From the NCBI GenBank assembly GCA_964525015.1, contig CAZGFY010000036.1:1-14184 (forward strand): DNA of 14,184 nt. The letters run 5' to 3'. The position numbers and the translations under genes are program-made. The notes beneath the pieces are model-generated. The model did not search any database. It was not told where the DNA came from and was given only the letters and a program-made list of their open reading frames with translations. Source of the stretch: RGIG3102 sp964525015. Lineage in GTDB: Bacteria > Bacillota > Clostridia > Oscillospirales > Ruminococcaceae. Positions 6,343 through 12,888 of the stretch are shown here, piece by piece. Positions within the stretch are counted from its first letter, which is position 1; each line of letters starts with the position of its first letter.

Positions 6343-7305
6343 ATGAAAAAATTCTATATAAAACTTTTAATATTCACCTTACTTTTAGTTTTGCCCTTTA
6401 GCATTTATTTTTTATATGTACAATCATTACTTCCAGTTTCAACTGGCTCATTTATGGGCGCTAATAGCTTAAAGTTTGAATATGTTAGCGAAATTGAAGA
6501 AGAAAAGATTGTTGTGGTTGGCGGAAGTAATGTTGCATATAATATATCAGCCGAGCAGCTTACTCAAACGCTAAATAAACCTAGCTTTAATATGGGTACA
6601 ACTGCCTATCTCGGCTTTGATTTTTTTTCTACCCAAATTAAAAACTATGCAAATGAAGGTGATATTATTATCCTGTCCCTTGAACCTTCAGTTTTTTCAG
6701 ATATAATCGACTATCAAACAGTTTGGTATGCTATTGAAAACCACGAAAATATGTATCAAAATATTCCTTTATCATATTTACCACATCTAATTTTAGGCTA
6801 TTATCAGTATTCTGATTTTAAAATTGGAGTAAATTCAACAGGAGAAGATATAGCCACTAAAGAGGAAGGATACCTAAAAAGAGGCTTTAATGAATATGGC
6901 GATTTATTAGACGAATTACACCCAGATAACATTTTAGAAAATCTATATAACACCCAAGACACCAAAGAAATAAACACTGATATTCTATCTAATAATATAA
7001 TATCCCGATTAAACAGCTTAAATAGTTGGGCTAAAAAAAATGGAGTTCAATTATTTTTAACCTACGCACCATTTAATGAGCTTGCCTTAATTGATGATGG
7101 GAGCGAAAACTCTGGTATGGCTGGCGTATTAAGCCTGCAAAGTTACTTAGAAAAAAACTGTGATATCCCATGGCTTGGAGAATACAGCGAAGGCATTATG
7201 GATGCTGAATTATTTTTTGATTCTAATAACCATTTAAACTCTACTGGTAAAGAAATAAGAACTCAAGATTTAATAAACGATATGAAAGAATATGGAATAG
7301 GATAA
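6343..7305 (+). CDS. Membrane-anchored SGNH-like partner of the MBOAT acyltransferase
   Basis: The 320-residue protein has an N-terminal membrane segment (about 6-26) and a domain outside the cell. It shows an SGNH-like block I, GGSNVAYNISAEQL (60-73), with presumed nucleophile Ser62, the NMGTTAY block (about 83-89), and near the end FDSNNHLN with Asp293 and His297. In AlgI/AlgJ-AlgX, PatA/PatB and DltB/DltD systems the second protein carries out or assists the final transfer to the glycan; by analogy this is the surface acetyl transferase. The acceptor polymer is unknown. Start: ATG with AAGGAG 9 nt upstream. The terminator hairpin overlaps the last codons, with the stop codon in its loop region. 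Confidence 0.85.
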   Translation: MKKFYIKLLIFTLLLVLPFSIYFLYVQSLLPVSTGSFMGANSLKFEYVSEIEEEKIVVVGGSNVAYNISAEQLTQTLNKPSFNMGTTAYLGFDFFSTQIKNYANEGDIIILSLEPSVFSDIIDYQTVWYAIENHENMYQNIPLSYLPHLILGYYQYSDFKIGVNSTGEDIATKEEGYLKRGFNEYGDLLDELHPDNILENLYNTQDTKEINTDILSNNIISRLNSLNSWAKKNGVQLFLTYAPFNELALIDDGSENSGMAGVLSLQSYLEKNCDIPWLGEYSEGIMDAELFFDSNNHLNSTGKEIRTQDLINDMKEYGIG

Positions 7306-7325
7306 GCCTATTCCATATTTTATTG
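7289..7325 (+). terminator. Terminator overlapping the end of the SGNH-like gene
   Basis: TATGGAATAGG (7291-7301) pairs with CCTATTCCATA (7307-7317) over ATAAG and extends two further A-T pairs to 13 bp, followed by TTTTATT. The left arm is inside the coding sequence and the TAA stop (7303-7305) is in the loop. This ends the MBOAT operon. Confidence 0.8.
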
Positions 7326-7351
7326 ATTGTTTTGTTTTATTATGGTATTAT
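7323..7351 (+). promoter_or_regulatory. Promoter of the DsrE-DUF2087 pair
   Basis: TTGATT (7323-7328), 17 bp, then TGG-TATTAT (7346-7351). The leader of about 80 nt contains a 7-bp hairpin, TATCTAA (7371-7377) with TTAGATA (7384-7390), of unknown function. Confidence 0.6.
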
Positions 7352-7437
7352 ATATACAGTACATTTGATATATCTAAATCAACTTAGATAACATCAGTAT
7401 TAGTATTTTAATATAATGAAAGGTTTGGTATTTTAAA

Positions 7438-7776
7438 ATGAGCGATAAATTAACTATTTTATGGGTTAATGATAACCCTGACACAGCAAAAACTATGGTT
7501 TTTATGTATGCAACTAATGCAAAACTGCGTTCTTGGTTTAATGAGGTTGAGCTTATCATCTGGGGGCCTACTTCAAAACTCACTGCAAGAAATCCTGAAA
7601 TTCAAGAACTTATTAAAAAAGCACAGGATGCAGGTGTGACAATTAAAGCTTGCCTTGCTTGCGCTGATATGTTTGGTGTTACTGATGATTTAAGATTACT
7701 TAATATAGACGTTGATTATATGGGCGTTCCTTTAACTGAAGTATTAAAAAGCGATGGAAAGCTTTTAACTATCTAA
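7438..7776 (+). CDS. DsrE-family-like small protein
   Basis: The 112-residue cytoplasmic protein has the alternating strand-helix pattern of the DsrE/DsrF-like fold. It begins with a short strand (TILWVND), followed by helix AKTMVFMYATNA, strand VELIIWGPTS, helix PEIQELIKKAQDAG and strand VTIKACLACAD. The Cys pair in ACLACAD (about 71-77) sits where sulfur-carrier members have a reactive Cys. The family includes sulfur-relay proteins and many uncharacterised proteins. No tus or dsr genes are near, so a sulfur-transfer role is only possible. The AAAGG site lies about 14 nt from the ATG, longer than usual. It is the first gene of a pair with the DUF2087-like protein, 13 bp downstream. Confidence 0.75.
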   Translation: MSDKLTILWVNDNPDTAKTMVFMYATNAKLRSWFNEVELIIWGPTSKLTARNPEIQELIKKAQDAGVTIKACLACADMFGVTDDLRLLNIDVDYMGVPLTEVLKSDGKLLTI

Positions 7777-7789
7777 AGGATTAAAGCTT

Positions 7790-8092
7790 ATGGATATTGA
7801 AAAAACATTAGAAAACTTTTTAGATAAAGATAAAAAATTAATTTCATTTCCAGCTAAAAGAAAAATGAAGTTATACTCTTTAATTTATCTCTCAACAAAA
7901 TTTAAAGCAAATATTAAATACACTGAAAAAGAAGTTAATGAAATAATCAATCAAAACACATTATTTAAAGACCCCGCAACCATAAGAAGAGAATTATACA
8001 ATAATTTTTTTATAAACCGAACAGATAACGGGAGCGAATATTGGCTATGTGAAATTCAGCCCACTTCTATATCTTTAAAATTAGAAAATTAA
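7790..8092 (+). CDS. DUF2087-like protein
   Basis: This 100-residue protein matches the DUF2087 pattern as I know it: an N-terminal FLDKDKKLISFPAKRKMK segment, a helix, YTEKEVNEII (44-53), then DPATIRRELYNNFFINRTDNG and a Tyr-Trp close. In larger proteins this domain often follows a helix-turn-helix regulator; here it stands alone. The basic helices and RREL segment would allow nucleic acid or protein binding, but the function is not established. Start: ATG with AAAGGA 9 nt upstream. It is probably translated from the same mRNA as the DsrE-like gene and is followed by a strong terminator. Confidence 0.8.
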   Translation: MDIEKTLENFLDKDKKLISFPAKRKMKLYSLIYLSTKFKANIKYTEKEVNEIINQNTLFKDPATIRRELYNNFFINRTDNGSEYWLCEIQPTSISLKLEN

Positions 8093-8099
8093 TTTCTCT

Positions 8100-8134
8100 A
8101 AAAAAAGCTAAGACAAAATTTGTCTTAGCTTTTT
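8100..8134. terminator. Bidirectional terminator between the DUF2087-like gene and recR
   Basis: AAAAAGCTAAGACA (8102-8115) pairs with TGTCTTAGCTTTTT (8121-8134) over a 5-nt loop. The T-run is at 8130-8134 on the plus strand, and the A-run 8100-8106 gives a seven-T tail on the minus strand. It closes both convergent operons. Confidence 0.9.
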
Positions 8135-8137
8135 GTT

Positions 8138-8737
8138 TTAAATTTCAGTTCTTCCTTGTAGTGCTCGAAATAACGTTACTTCATCGGCAAACTCTAATGA
8201 TGCACCTACTGGCAAACCATATGCTAGGCGAGTTACTTTTACACCTAAAGGCTTTACAAGTCGTGAAATATACATAGCAGTTGCCTCTCCCTCAATTGTT
8301 GGGCTAGTTGCCATAATAATTTCAGTCAGCTCATCATCCTTTAATCTTTCTAGAAGCTGTTTTATAGTAAGTTCATTGGCCGTAATGCCATCTAATGGCG
8401 AAATAAGTCCATGCAAAACATGATACACCCCTTTATATTCCCTTGTTTTTTCAAAGGTTTGAATATCTCTTGGGCTTTCCACTACACATACTATATTCTT
8501 TTCTCTCATTTTTGAAGAGCAGATATCACACACTTCTTTTTCAGTAAAATTTTGACAAACTTTACATCTTTTAATCTCTTTATGAACAGAAAGAATTGCA
8601 TTTGAAAACTCAATTGCATCCTTTTCATCCATAGACAAAACTTGATATGCCATTCTAGTGGCACCTTTTTTACCAACGCCATTTAATTTTTGGAAGCTTT
8701 CAATCAGCTTTTCTAATGGATTAGTGCTTGATTTCAT
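8138..8737 (-). CDS. recR: Recombination mediator RecR
   Basis: RecR works with RecO and RecF to load RecA on gapped DNA during recombinational repair. The 199-residue protein is full length. It has a helix-hairpin-helix (LNGVGKKGATRMA, 18-30), a four-Cys zinc finger (Cys58, 61, 70, 73), a Toprim domain starting at VCVVESPRD with Glu87 and including LHGLISPLDGI (108-118), and the conserved C-terminal segment LAYGLPVGASLEFADEVTL. The start ATG lies 2 nt after the ybaB stop, with AGGAA (8748-8752) inside the ybaB end, so translational coupling is likely. It is the last gene of the dnaX-ybaB-recR operon, with a bidirectional terminator just downstream. Confidence 0.97.
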   Translation of the reverse strand: MKSSTNPLEKLIESFQKLNGVGKKGATRMAYQVLSMDEKDAIEFSNAILSVHKEIKRCKVCQNFTEKEVCDICSSKMREKNIVCVVESPRDIQTFEKTREYKGVYHVLHGLISPLDGITANELTIKQLLERLKDDELTEIIMATSPTIEGEATAMYISRLVKPLGVKVTRLAYGLPVGASLEFADEVTLFRALQGRTEI

Positions 8738-8739
8738 AA

Positions 8740-9087
8740 TTACATCATTCCTGGAACATTTAGTCCGTTTGTGATTTTATTCATTTCTGTTTCATTTTCA
8801 AGTTTTGCTTTTGAAATTGCATCATTTACAGCAGCACAAACTAAATCTTCAAGCATTTCTAAATCTTCCATATCAACAGCTGAAGGGTCGATAGTTAGTT
8901 TTACAACATCGTTTTTACCCGTTACAACTGCTTTAACAAGTCCAGAACCACTGTTTCCTTCGTATTCAGTTGCATCAAGTTTTTCTTGCATAACTTTCAT
9001 TTCATCTTGCATTTGTTGTGCTTGTCTTATAATTTGGTTCATATTTTGAGCTCCGCCGCCCATTCCTTTTGGTAGTCTTGCTTTCAT
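8740..9087 (-). CDS. ybaB: YbaB/EbfC nucleoid-associated protein
   Basis: The 115-residue protein has the family layout. A Gly-Met-rich start (KGMGGGAQNMNQ) precedes a long Gln/Met-rich helix (about 14-40) that dimerises. Then come the beta strands GLVKAVVTGKNDVVKLTIDPS, and a C-terminal helix and tail ending in GLNVPGMM. YbaB dimers bind DNA and are almost always encoded between dnaX and recR, as here. Start: ATG with AAGGAG about 9 nt upstream, 15 bp after dnaX. Confidence 0.95.
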   Translation of the reverse strand: MKARLPKGMGGGAQNMNQIIRQAQQMQDEMKVMQEKLDATEYEGNSGSGLVKAVVTGKNDVVKLTIDPSAVDMEDLEMLEDLVCAAVNDAISKAKLENETEMNKITNGLNVPGMM

Positions 9088-9102
9088 TATATTATCTCCT
9101 TA

Positions 9103-10695
9103 TTAATCATTAATATTTATTTTAACACCATTATTTTCAAGTGCTAATATCTGTTCTAGTTTATCCGCTTTTGGTGGCTCTATTAAATTTTGAATATTTT
9201 TATATCCGCCTATATTATAGCTAACTCCACAAGATTCTAAAATACATTTTTTAACTTCGCCTGCAACTTCTTTATTAGTTCTAATATAGTTATTCAGCCC
9301 TTCACTTCCTTGAATATACACAACATTTTTATATAGCCAACCTTTTGAATCTTTTATAAAATGATAAAGTGGAATATCTGTTTTTTGAATAGAAGATATA
9401 ACATCTTTCCAGTATATAAATTCAATCGGCTTTTCTTCTTGCAAATTATCAACTGGTTTTTTTTCATATATTTTAGCTGTTTTTTCTATTGTAGCTGAGG
9501 TTTCATTAACTTGATTTTTAGTGTTTTCTTTTTTTACTGCAATTACTGTATTATTTACTTCTGGTGATATAGTTTGTGTGTTTTGATACACTGGTACTGG
9601 TATTGGTACTATATCTTGAATACTACAAATATTAAAAAGTGCTATATCCATTGCAATCTTAGAGTTTTGTCCCTTTGAAATTTCTTCTAAACAATTAGTT
9701 AATTTTGATAAAGCAAATGAAATAAATGCAGTATTGGAAGTTTTAGATTGTTCTTTTAATTTTTCAAATTTTTCATCGGATATATTTAAAAGCTCTCCTG
9801 AAGTTTTATCAATTCCAGCAAGCAAAAGATTTCTAAAATGAGTTATTAACTCTTCACAAAGTCTTTTTAAGTCTATGCTTTTTTGCTCAATTTCTAAAAG
9901 ATATTTTAAAGAAGATGCTAAATCTTTATTGATTAATTCTTTTGAAAGATTAAATATTTCATCATCTTTTGAAATTCCTGCTATATTCGAAACTACATCT
10001 TCATTAACATCATTTGATGATGCTATACAAGTTTCTAATATTGAAAGCCCATCACGCATTGCCCCATCTGCAAGTGAGGCTATCATTTTAGCTGCCCCAA
10101 ATGTTAAATTAATATTTTCATTTTCAGCAATCTGCATTAAATTATCGCCTATTTCACCAACTGTTAATTTATTAAAATCATATTTTTGGCATCTTGATAA
10201 AATAGTTGCTGGAACTTTGTGTATCTCAGTTGTAGCTAATATAAAAACAACGTGTGCTGGTGGCTCTTCTAGAGTTTTTAATAAGGCATTAAAGGCTGCT
10301 GTTGAAAGCATATGAACCTCATCTATTATATAAACTCTATATTTTGCCATAACTGGAAGATACATAACTTCTTCTAGTAAATCTCTAATATCTTCAACTG
10401 AGTTATTAGATGCAGCATCCATTTCAGTTACATCATATATTGTTTCATTTTCTATACCAAGGCATATATCACATTCAAGGCAGGGCTCGCCATTTTGAGG
10501 GTTTTGACAGTTTATAGCTTTTGCAAATATCTTTGCACAGCTAGTTTTACCTGTACCCCTAGTTCCCGTAAATAAAAAAGCGTGACCTATTTTTCCGTTT
10601 GAAATTTGATTTTTCAAAGCAGCCACAACATATTTTTGCCCAACTACTTCAAAAAAAGTTTTGGGTCTAAATTTTCTATACAATGCAGTATGCAA
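9103..10695 (-). CDS. dnaX: DNA polymerase III subunit gamma/tau
   Basis: DnaX is the ATPase core of the clamp loader and, as tau, ties polymerase and helicase together. I choose the TTG at 10693-10695 as start: it is 8 nt after AAAGGAG, and the protein then begins MHTALYRKFRPKTF as in the family. The GTG at 10702-10704 overlaps the ribosome binding site and is rejected. The 530-residue product has Walker A GTRGTGKT (44-51), zinc Cys63/72/75/78, Walker B IIDEVH (123-128) and SRC sensor (167-169). A lid and collar (about 175-360), a variable linker (about 365-420) and a C-terminal domain from about 424 follow. An A8 run in the linker may allow a shorter gamma form. It follows the SRP RNA and shares its promoter unless the T-run at 10713-10719 stops transcripts. 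Confidence 0.96.
   Translation of the reverse strand: MHTALYRKFRPKTFFEVVGQKYVVAALKNQISNGKIGHAFLFTGTRGTGKTSCAKIFAKAINCQNPQNGEPCLECDICLGIENETIYDVTEMDAASNNSVEDIRDLLEEVMYLPVMAKYRVYIIDEVHMLSTAAFNALLKTLEEPPAHVVFILATTEIHKVPATILSRCQKYDFNKLTVGEIGDNLMQIAENENINLTFGAAKMIASLADGAMRDGLSILETCIASSNDVNEDVVSNIAGISKDDEIFNLSKELINKDLASSLKYLLEIEQKSIDLKRLCEELITHFRNLLLAGIDKTSGELLNISDEKFEKLKEQSKTSNTAFISFALSKLTNCLEEISKGQNSKIAMDIALFNICSIQDIVPIPVPVYQNTQTISPEVNNTVIAVKKENTKNQVNETSATIEKTAKIYEKKPVDNLQEEKPIEFIYWKDVISSIQKTDIPLYHFIKDSKGWLYKNVVYIQGSEGLNNYIRTNKEVAGEVKKCILESCGVSYNIGGYKNIQNLIEPPKADKLEQILALENNGVKININD
9449..9465 (-). promoter_or_regulatory. Putative slippage / -1 frameshift site in dnaX
   Basis: On the minus strand, GAA AAA AAA (codons 411-413) forms an eight-A run (9457-9464). 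A -1 shift, or one extra A in the mRNA, then reads ACC AGT TGA, stopping at 9449-9451. The product would be 415 residues and would lack the C-terminal domain. No strong upstream Shine-Dalgarno-like stimulator or downstream stem is obvious. The behaviour is inferred from known dnaX genes, not shown. Confidence 0.4.
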
Positions 10696-10761
10696 AAAAA
10701 TCACTCCTTTACAAAAAAAGACAGGCTATCACCTATTTTGGCGCTACACTCTGTGTGTAGT

Positions 10762-10888
10762 GCATTAGCACATATACAAAGAGAGCTGATGTATCGCAGA
10801 GCCAAATCTGCTTAATGCTGCTTGGTCTCCCATCTGACATGGTTCACAGCAGACCCTCGTACGGCTCTCTTTGTATATCTAATAATGC
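10762..10888 (-). ncRNA. ffs: Signal recognition particle RNA (small bacterial type)
   Basis: The conserved apical domain is clear: GTGAACC, TGTCAG, and ACCAAGCAGC on the minus strand (about 10815-10847). The tip is TGG-GAGA-CCA, a GNRA tetraloop with the same stem length as the usual TCC-GGAA-GGA. TCTGCT and AGCAGA flank the internal loop. A perfect 15-bp stem (10864-10878 with 10772-10786) and a further 6-bp stem (10883-10888 with 10762-10767, after a 4x4 internal loop) form a rod. Upstream sequence to the promoter is only about 25 nt, too short for the Alu domain of the large Bacillus type. The RNA binds Ffh and targets membrane proteins. It lies directly upstream of dnaX. The mature ends are estimated. 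Confidence 0.92.
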
Positions 10889-10918
10889 CTTTTAGCACTG
10901 TCTTTATCAAACTACGAT

Positions 10919-10947
10919 ATTATACCATATATCTAAAAATATTTCAA
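10919..10947 (-). promoter_or_regulatory. Promoter of SRP RNA and dnaX operon
   Basis: TTGAAA (10942-10947), 17 bp, TGG-TATAAT (10919-10924) on the minus strand. The start should fall near 10912. The -35 sits just after the pduL terminator. No other promoter before dnaX is evident. Confidence 0.85.
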
Positions 10948-10948
10948 G

Positions 10949-10979
10949 AGAAAATTAAAGGAGTCAACAAGACTCCCTT
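10949..10979 (-). terminator. Terminator of pduL
   Basis: On the minus strand AAGGGAGTC (10971-10979) pairs with GACTCCTTT (10957-10965), 9 bp with one G-U, over TTGTT. AATTTTC follows. Confidence 0.8.
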
Positions 10980-10991
10980 AATAAAACTATA

Positions 10992-11558
10992 TTATTTAAC
11001 AATATCGCCTTCGTTTACGCCACCACAAGCATTTGCTTCATCAGTATCGATGTGCATAGCTGTTGCGTATGATGCGCTAACTCTGATAACTACATCATCA
11101 AAAATTAAGCTTCTATCTTCAGATTTAATCTTAACTTTTACGATTTCTTTATCTGAAACGCCAAAGCTTTGAGCATCTTCAGGAGTGATATGAATGTGTC
11201 TTTTTGCAACAATAACACCTTCAGCAATTTCAACTTCGCCTTTAGGTCCTACTAATTTACATCCAGCAGAACCAGCTAAATCGCCTGATTCTCTAATCAC
11301 AACTGGTAGTCCGATTGAACGTGCGTCTGTTCCTGAAAGTTCTACTTGTGTAGCTGTTCTAACAGGTCCTAGGATAGATACGTTTGCTAGTTCTTTTTTT
11401 GGTCCTACAACTGTAACTCTTTCTTCACAAGCAAATTGTCCTGGTTGTGATAAATCTTTTTTATGAGTTAGCTGGTGACCTTGTCCGAATAGAATGTCAA
11501 CGTGTTCTTGAGTTAAGTGAATGTGTCTTGCAGATGTTTCAACTAGAATTTTAGCCAT
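10992..11558 (-). CDS. pduL: Phosphate acyltransferase PduL
   Basis: PduL transfers an acyl group between CoA and phosphate, giving acetyl- or propionyl-phosphate for kinase-driven ATP formation. The 188-residue protein has the duplicated, His-rich pattern of the family: SARHIHLT (9-16), AKRHIHIT (118-125) and AMHIDTDEANACGG (167-180), whose His residues bind the zinc ions. It starts directly at the catalytic domain, without the extra N-terminal helix that directs some PduLs into microcompartments. No shell proteins, diol dehydratase or acetate kinase are near, so it is likely the housekeeping phosphotransacylase of a fermenter. Start: ATG with GGGGG (11568-11572) 9 nt upstream. It is a single-gene unit with its own promoter and terminator. 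Confidence 0.93.
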   Translation of the reverse strand: MAKILVETSARHIHLTQEHVDILFGQGHQLTHKKDLSQPGQFACEERVTVVGPKKELANVSILGPVRTATQVELSGTDARSIGLPVVIRESGDLAGSAGCKLVGPKGEVEIAEGVIVAKRHIHITPEDAQSFGVSDKEIVKVKIKSEDRSLIFDDVVIRVSASYATAMHIDTDEANACGGVNEGDIVK

Positions 11559-11597
11559 TAGTTAAATCCCCCATTTATAATTCTTTTTTACCTATAT

Positions 11598-11626
11598 ATC
11601 ATACCTTATATATAGCAATTTTACAA
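11598..11626 (-). promoter_or_regulatory. Promoter of pduL
   Basis: TTGTAA (11621-11626), 17 bp, TATGAT (11598-11603) on the minus strand, about 40 bp before the start codon. Confidence 0.65.
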
Positions 11627-11773
11627 GTGTTAAAATTAAAATACACGAATTTTGCACTATTTTACTTTTTTTAGATAAATATGTAAAGCTTTAAAATATC
11701 TTTTATATAAAAATTGCACAAATTCACATTTTTTAATGTTTACTCATATACTAATTTAAACGGGGGTGATTTT

Positions 11774-12151
11774 ATTAAAAATTTAAAAATAATCAATGAT
11801 TACATTTATTCTTACTATGAGAATTTATTTTTTTACAATAAATGTGATGCTATTTTTTATAAAATAATTAAAACCAATGAAAAACACATTTATATAAAGG
11901 ACGATTTTGGCCCTTGTAGTCACTATATTTTTGATAAGCTACTAAATTTTTACAGTAAGCAAGGCAATGTATATATAATATTAGATGATAGATATAATAT
12001 AAAAAAACCATATGCTTTTTATTCAAAATTACGATACATCAGCCTTTCACCCTTTTATTTCGACTATGATTTAAATAAAATATACTATGAAAAATTTGAT
12101 GAAAGAATAGAAAAACTTATGCAATTAAAAAAATCTATATATAAATACTAA
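11774..12151 (+). CDS. Unknown small protein, probable ATT start
   Basis: I do not recognise this protein of about 125 residues. It is rich in Tyr, Phe, Lys, Asn and Ile, with no signal peptide or clear membrane segment. A central part (HIYIKDDFG, then NVYIILDDRYN) alternates strands and helices, and the C-terminus is a charged helix. The start is unusual. The only strong ribosome binding site is GGGGGTGAT (11762-11770), which sits 7 nt before an in-frame ATT (11774-11776). There is no in-frame ATG until near the end of the gene. The alternative TTG at 11714 has no ribosome binding site. A weak promoter (TTGCAC at 11652, ATAAAT at 11675, 17-bp spacer) may drive it. It converges on the lipoprotein gene, with a shared terminator between. 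Confidence 0.65.
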   Translation: MKNLKIINDYIYSYYENLFFYNKCDAIFYKIIKTNEKHIYIKDDFGPCSHYIFDKLLNFYSKQGNVYIILDDRYNIKKPYAFYSKLRYISLSPFYFDYDLNKIYYEKFDERIEKLMQLKKSIYKY

Positions 12152-12182
12152 AAAGGAGGGTAAAGCCCTCCTTTAATTTTTT
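12152..12182. terminator. Bidirectional terminator
   Basis: AAAGGAGGG (12152-12160) pairs with CCCTCCTTT (12166-12174) over TAAAG. AATTTTTT follows on the plus strand and TTTTT on the minus strand. It separates the small unknown gene from the lipoprotein gene. Confidence 0.9.
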
Positions 12183-12184
12183 AA

Positions 12185-12697
12185 TTATTCAGCTGTGTCT
12201 GCAAATGCTGTTTTAATACCATCTAGTATATCTGTTGCATTTTCTGTCATAACTAAAGCTATAACTCCATTATCTAATGTTTCGATTATTGTTGCTTCTG
12301 TTATAGCCACTTGGTCTGGTAAATATCCTGCAAATTGATTTACTCTGTATTCTTTGAATTCATTTAAATCAGCTAACACTGTTTCTTCCATGCCTTCAGC
12401 TGGCTGAACTAGGATAACGGCATGTGCTTGCGTCATTATTTCAGAAATTGAGAATGAACCTGCTAAATAGTTTGCTGAATCAAAACCTAGCCCTGCTTCA
12501 TTAAACAGAAATGCTGTAGCTACACCTGTATTCATATCAACTGCTGGAACATATTCTGCTATTTCACCAAGGGCTTGAGTGTTAATTGCAACTAGCTCTT
12601 CATTTGTATAAACCTTTGCTTCCTCTTCACTTGAGCAAGCTGTTACAACGCTCATCATTAAAATTGCTGATAACATAAGTGATAATATTTTTTTCAT
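12185..12697 (-). CDS. DUF4358-like lipoprotein
   Basis: The 170-residue protein has a lipoprotein signal: MKK, a hydrophobic stretch and lipobox VTAC with Cys21, then an acidic SSEEE linker. The mature part resembles DUF4358 proteins of Clostridia: an N-terminal region around EIAEYVPAV, a central SFSISEIMTQAHAVILVQPAEGMEETVLADLNEF segment and a closing strand NGVIALVMTENATDILDGI. Such lipoproteins are common in this group but have no known function. Start: ATG with AAAGG about 11 nt upstream. It has a strong promoter (12776-12804), and a perfect 8-bp hairpin lies in its leader (12719-12726 with 12730-12737). Confidence 0.75.
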   Translation of the reverse strand: MKKILSLMLSAILMMSVVTACSSEEEAKVYTNEELVAINTQALGEIAEYVPAVDMNTGVATAFLFNEAGLGFDSANYLAGSFSISEIMTQAHAVILVQPAEGMEETVLADLNEFKEYRVNQFAGYLPDQVAITEATIIETLDNGVIALVMTENATDILDGIKTAFADTAE

Positions 12698-12775
12698 TTT
12701 ATATCATACCTTTCTCTAAGTTTGAATTTTTCAAACTATATTTTTAATTTATTTCACCATCTCTAGTGTTTGTAA

Positions 12776-12804
12776 ATTATACTGTATTAAAACATTTTTA
12801 TCAA
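12776..12804 (-). promoter_or_regulatory. Promoter of the lipoprotein gene
   Basis: TTGATA (12799-12804), 17 bp, TATAAT (12776-12781) on the minus strand, close to consensus. The leader is about 70 nt and contains a small hairpin at 12719-12737. Confidence 0.8.
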
Positions 12805-12888
12805 TATTATCACTCAATTTGTAATATTTATGTCATCAAAGCTAAGTATTTTACTTTTTAATTCATCAAAATGCTCTTAAATCATTAA

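Noticed and set aside
9875..10315. Plus-strand open frame of 146 codons
   Set aside because: It is antisense to the conserved ATPase region of dnaX, with no ribosome binding site or recognisable protein.
10702..10704. GTG start for dnaX
   Set aside because: It overlaps the AAAGGAG ribosome binding site. The TTG at 10693-10695 has correct spacing and matches the family N-terminus.
11194..11466. Plus-strand open frame of 90 codons
   Set aside because: It lies antisense within pduL, whose conserved motifs establish the minus strand as coding.
10992..11558. Bacterial microcompartment locus suggested by pduL
   Set aside because: No shell proteins or signature enzymes are nearby and the protein lacks an N-terminal targeting extension.
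11714..11716. TTG start for the small unknown gene
   Set aside because: There is no ribosome binding site before it, and the strong site at 11762-11770 would then lie inside the gene.
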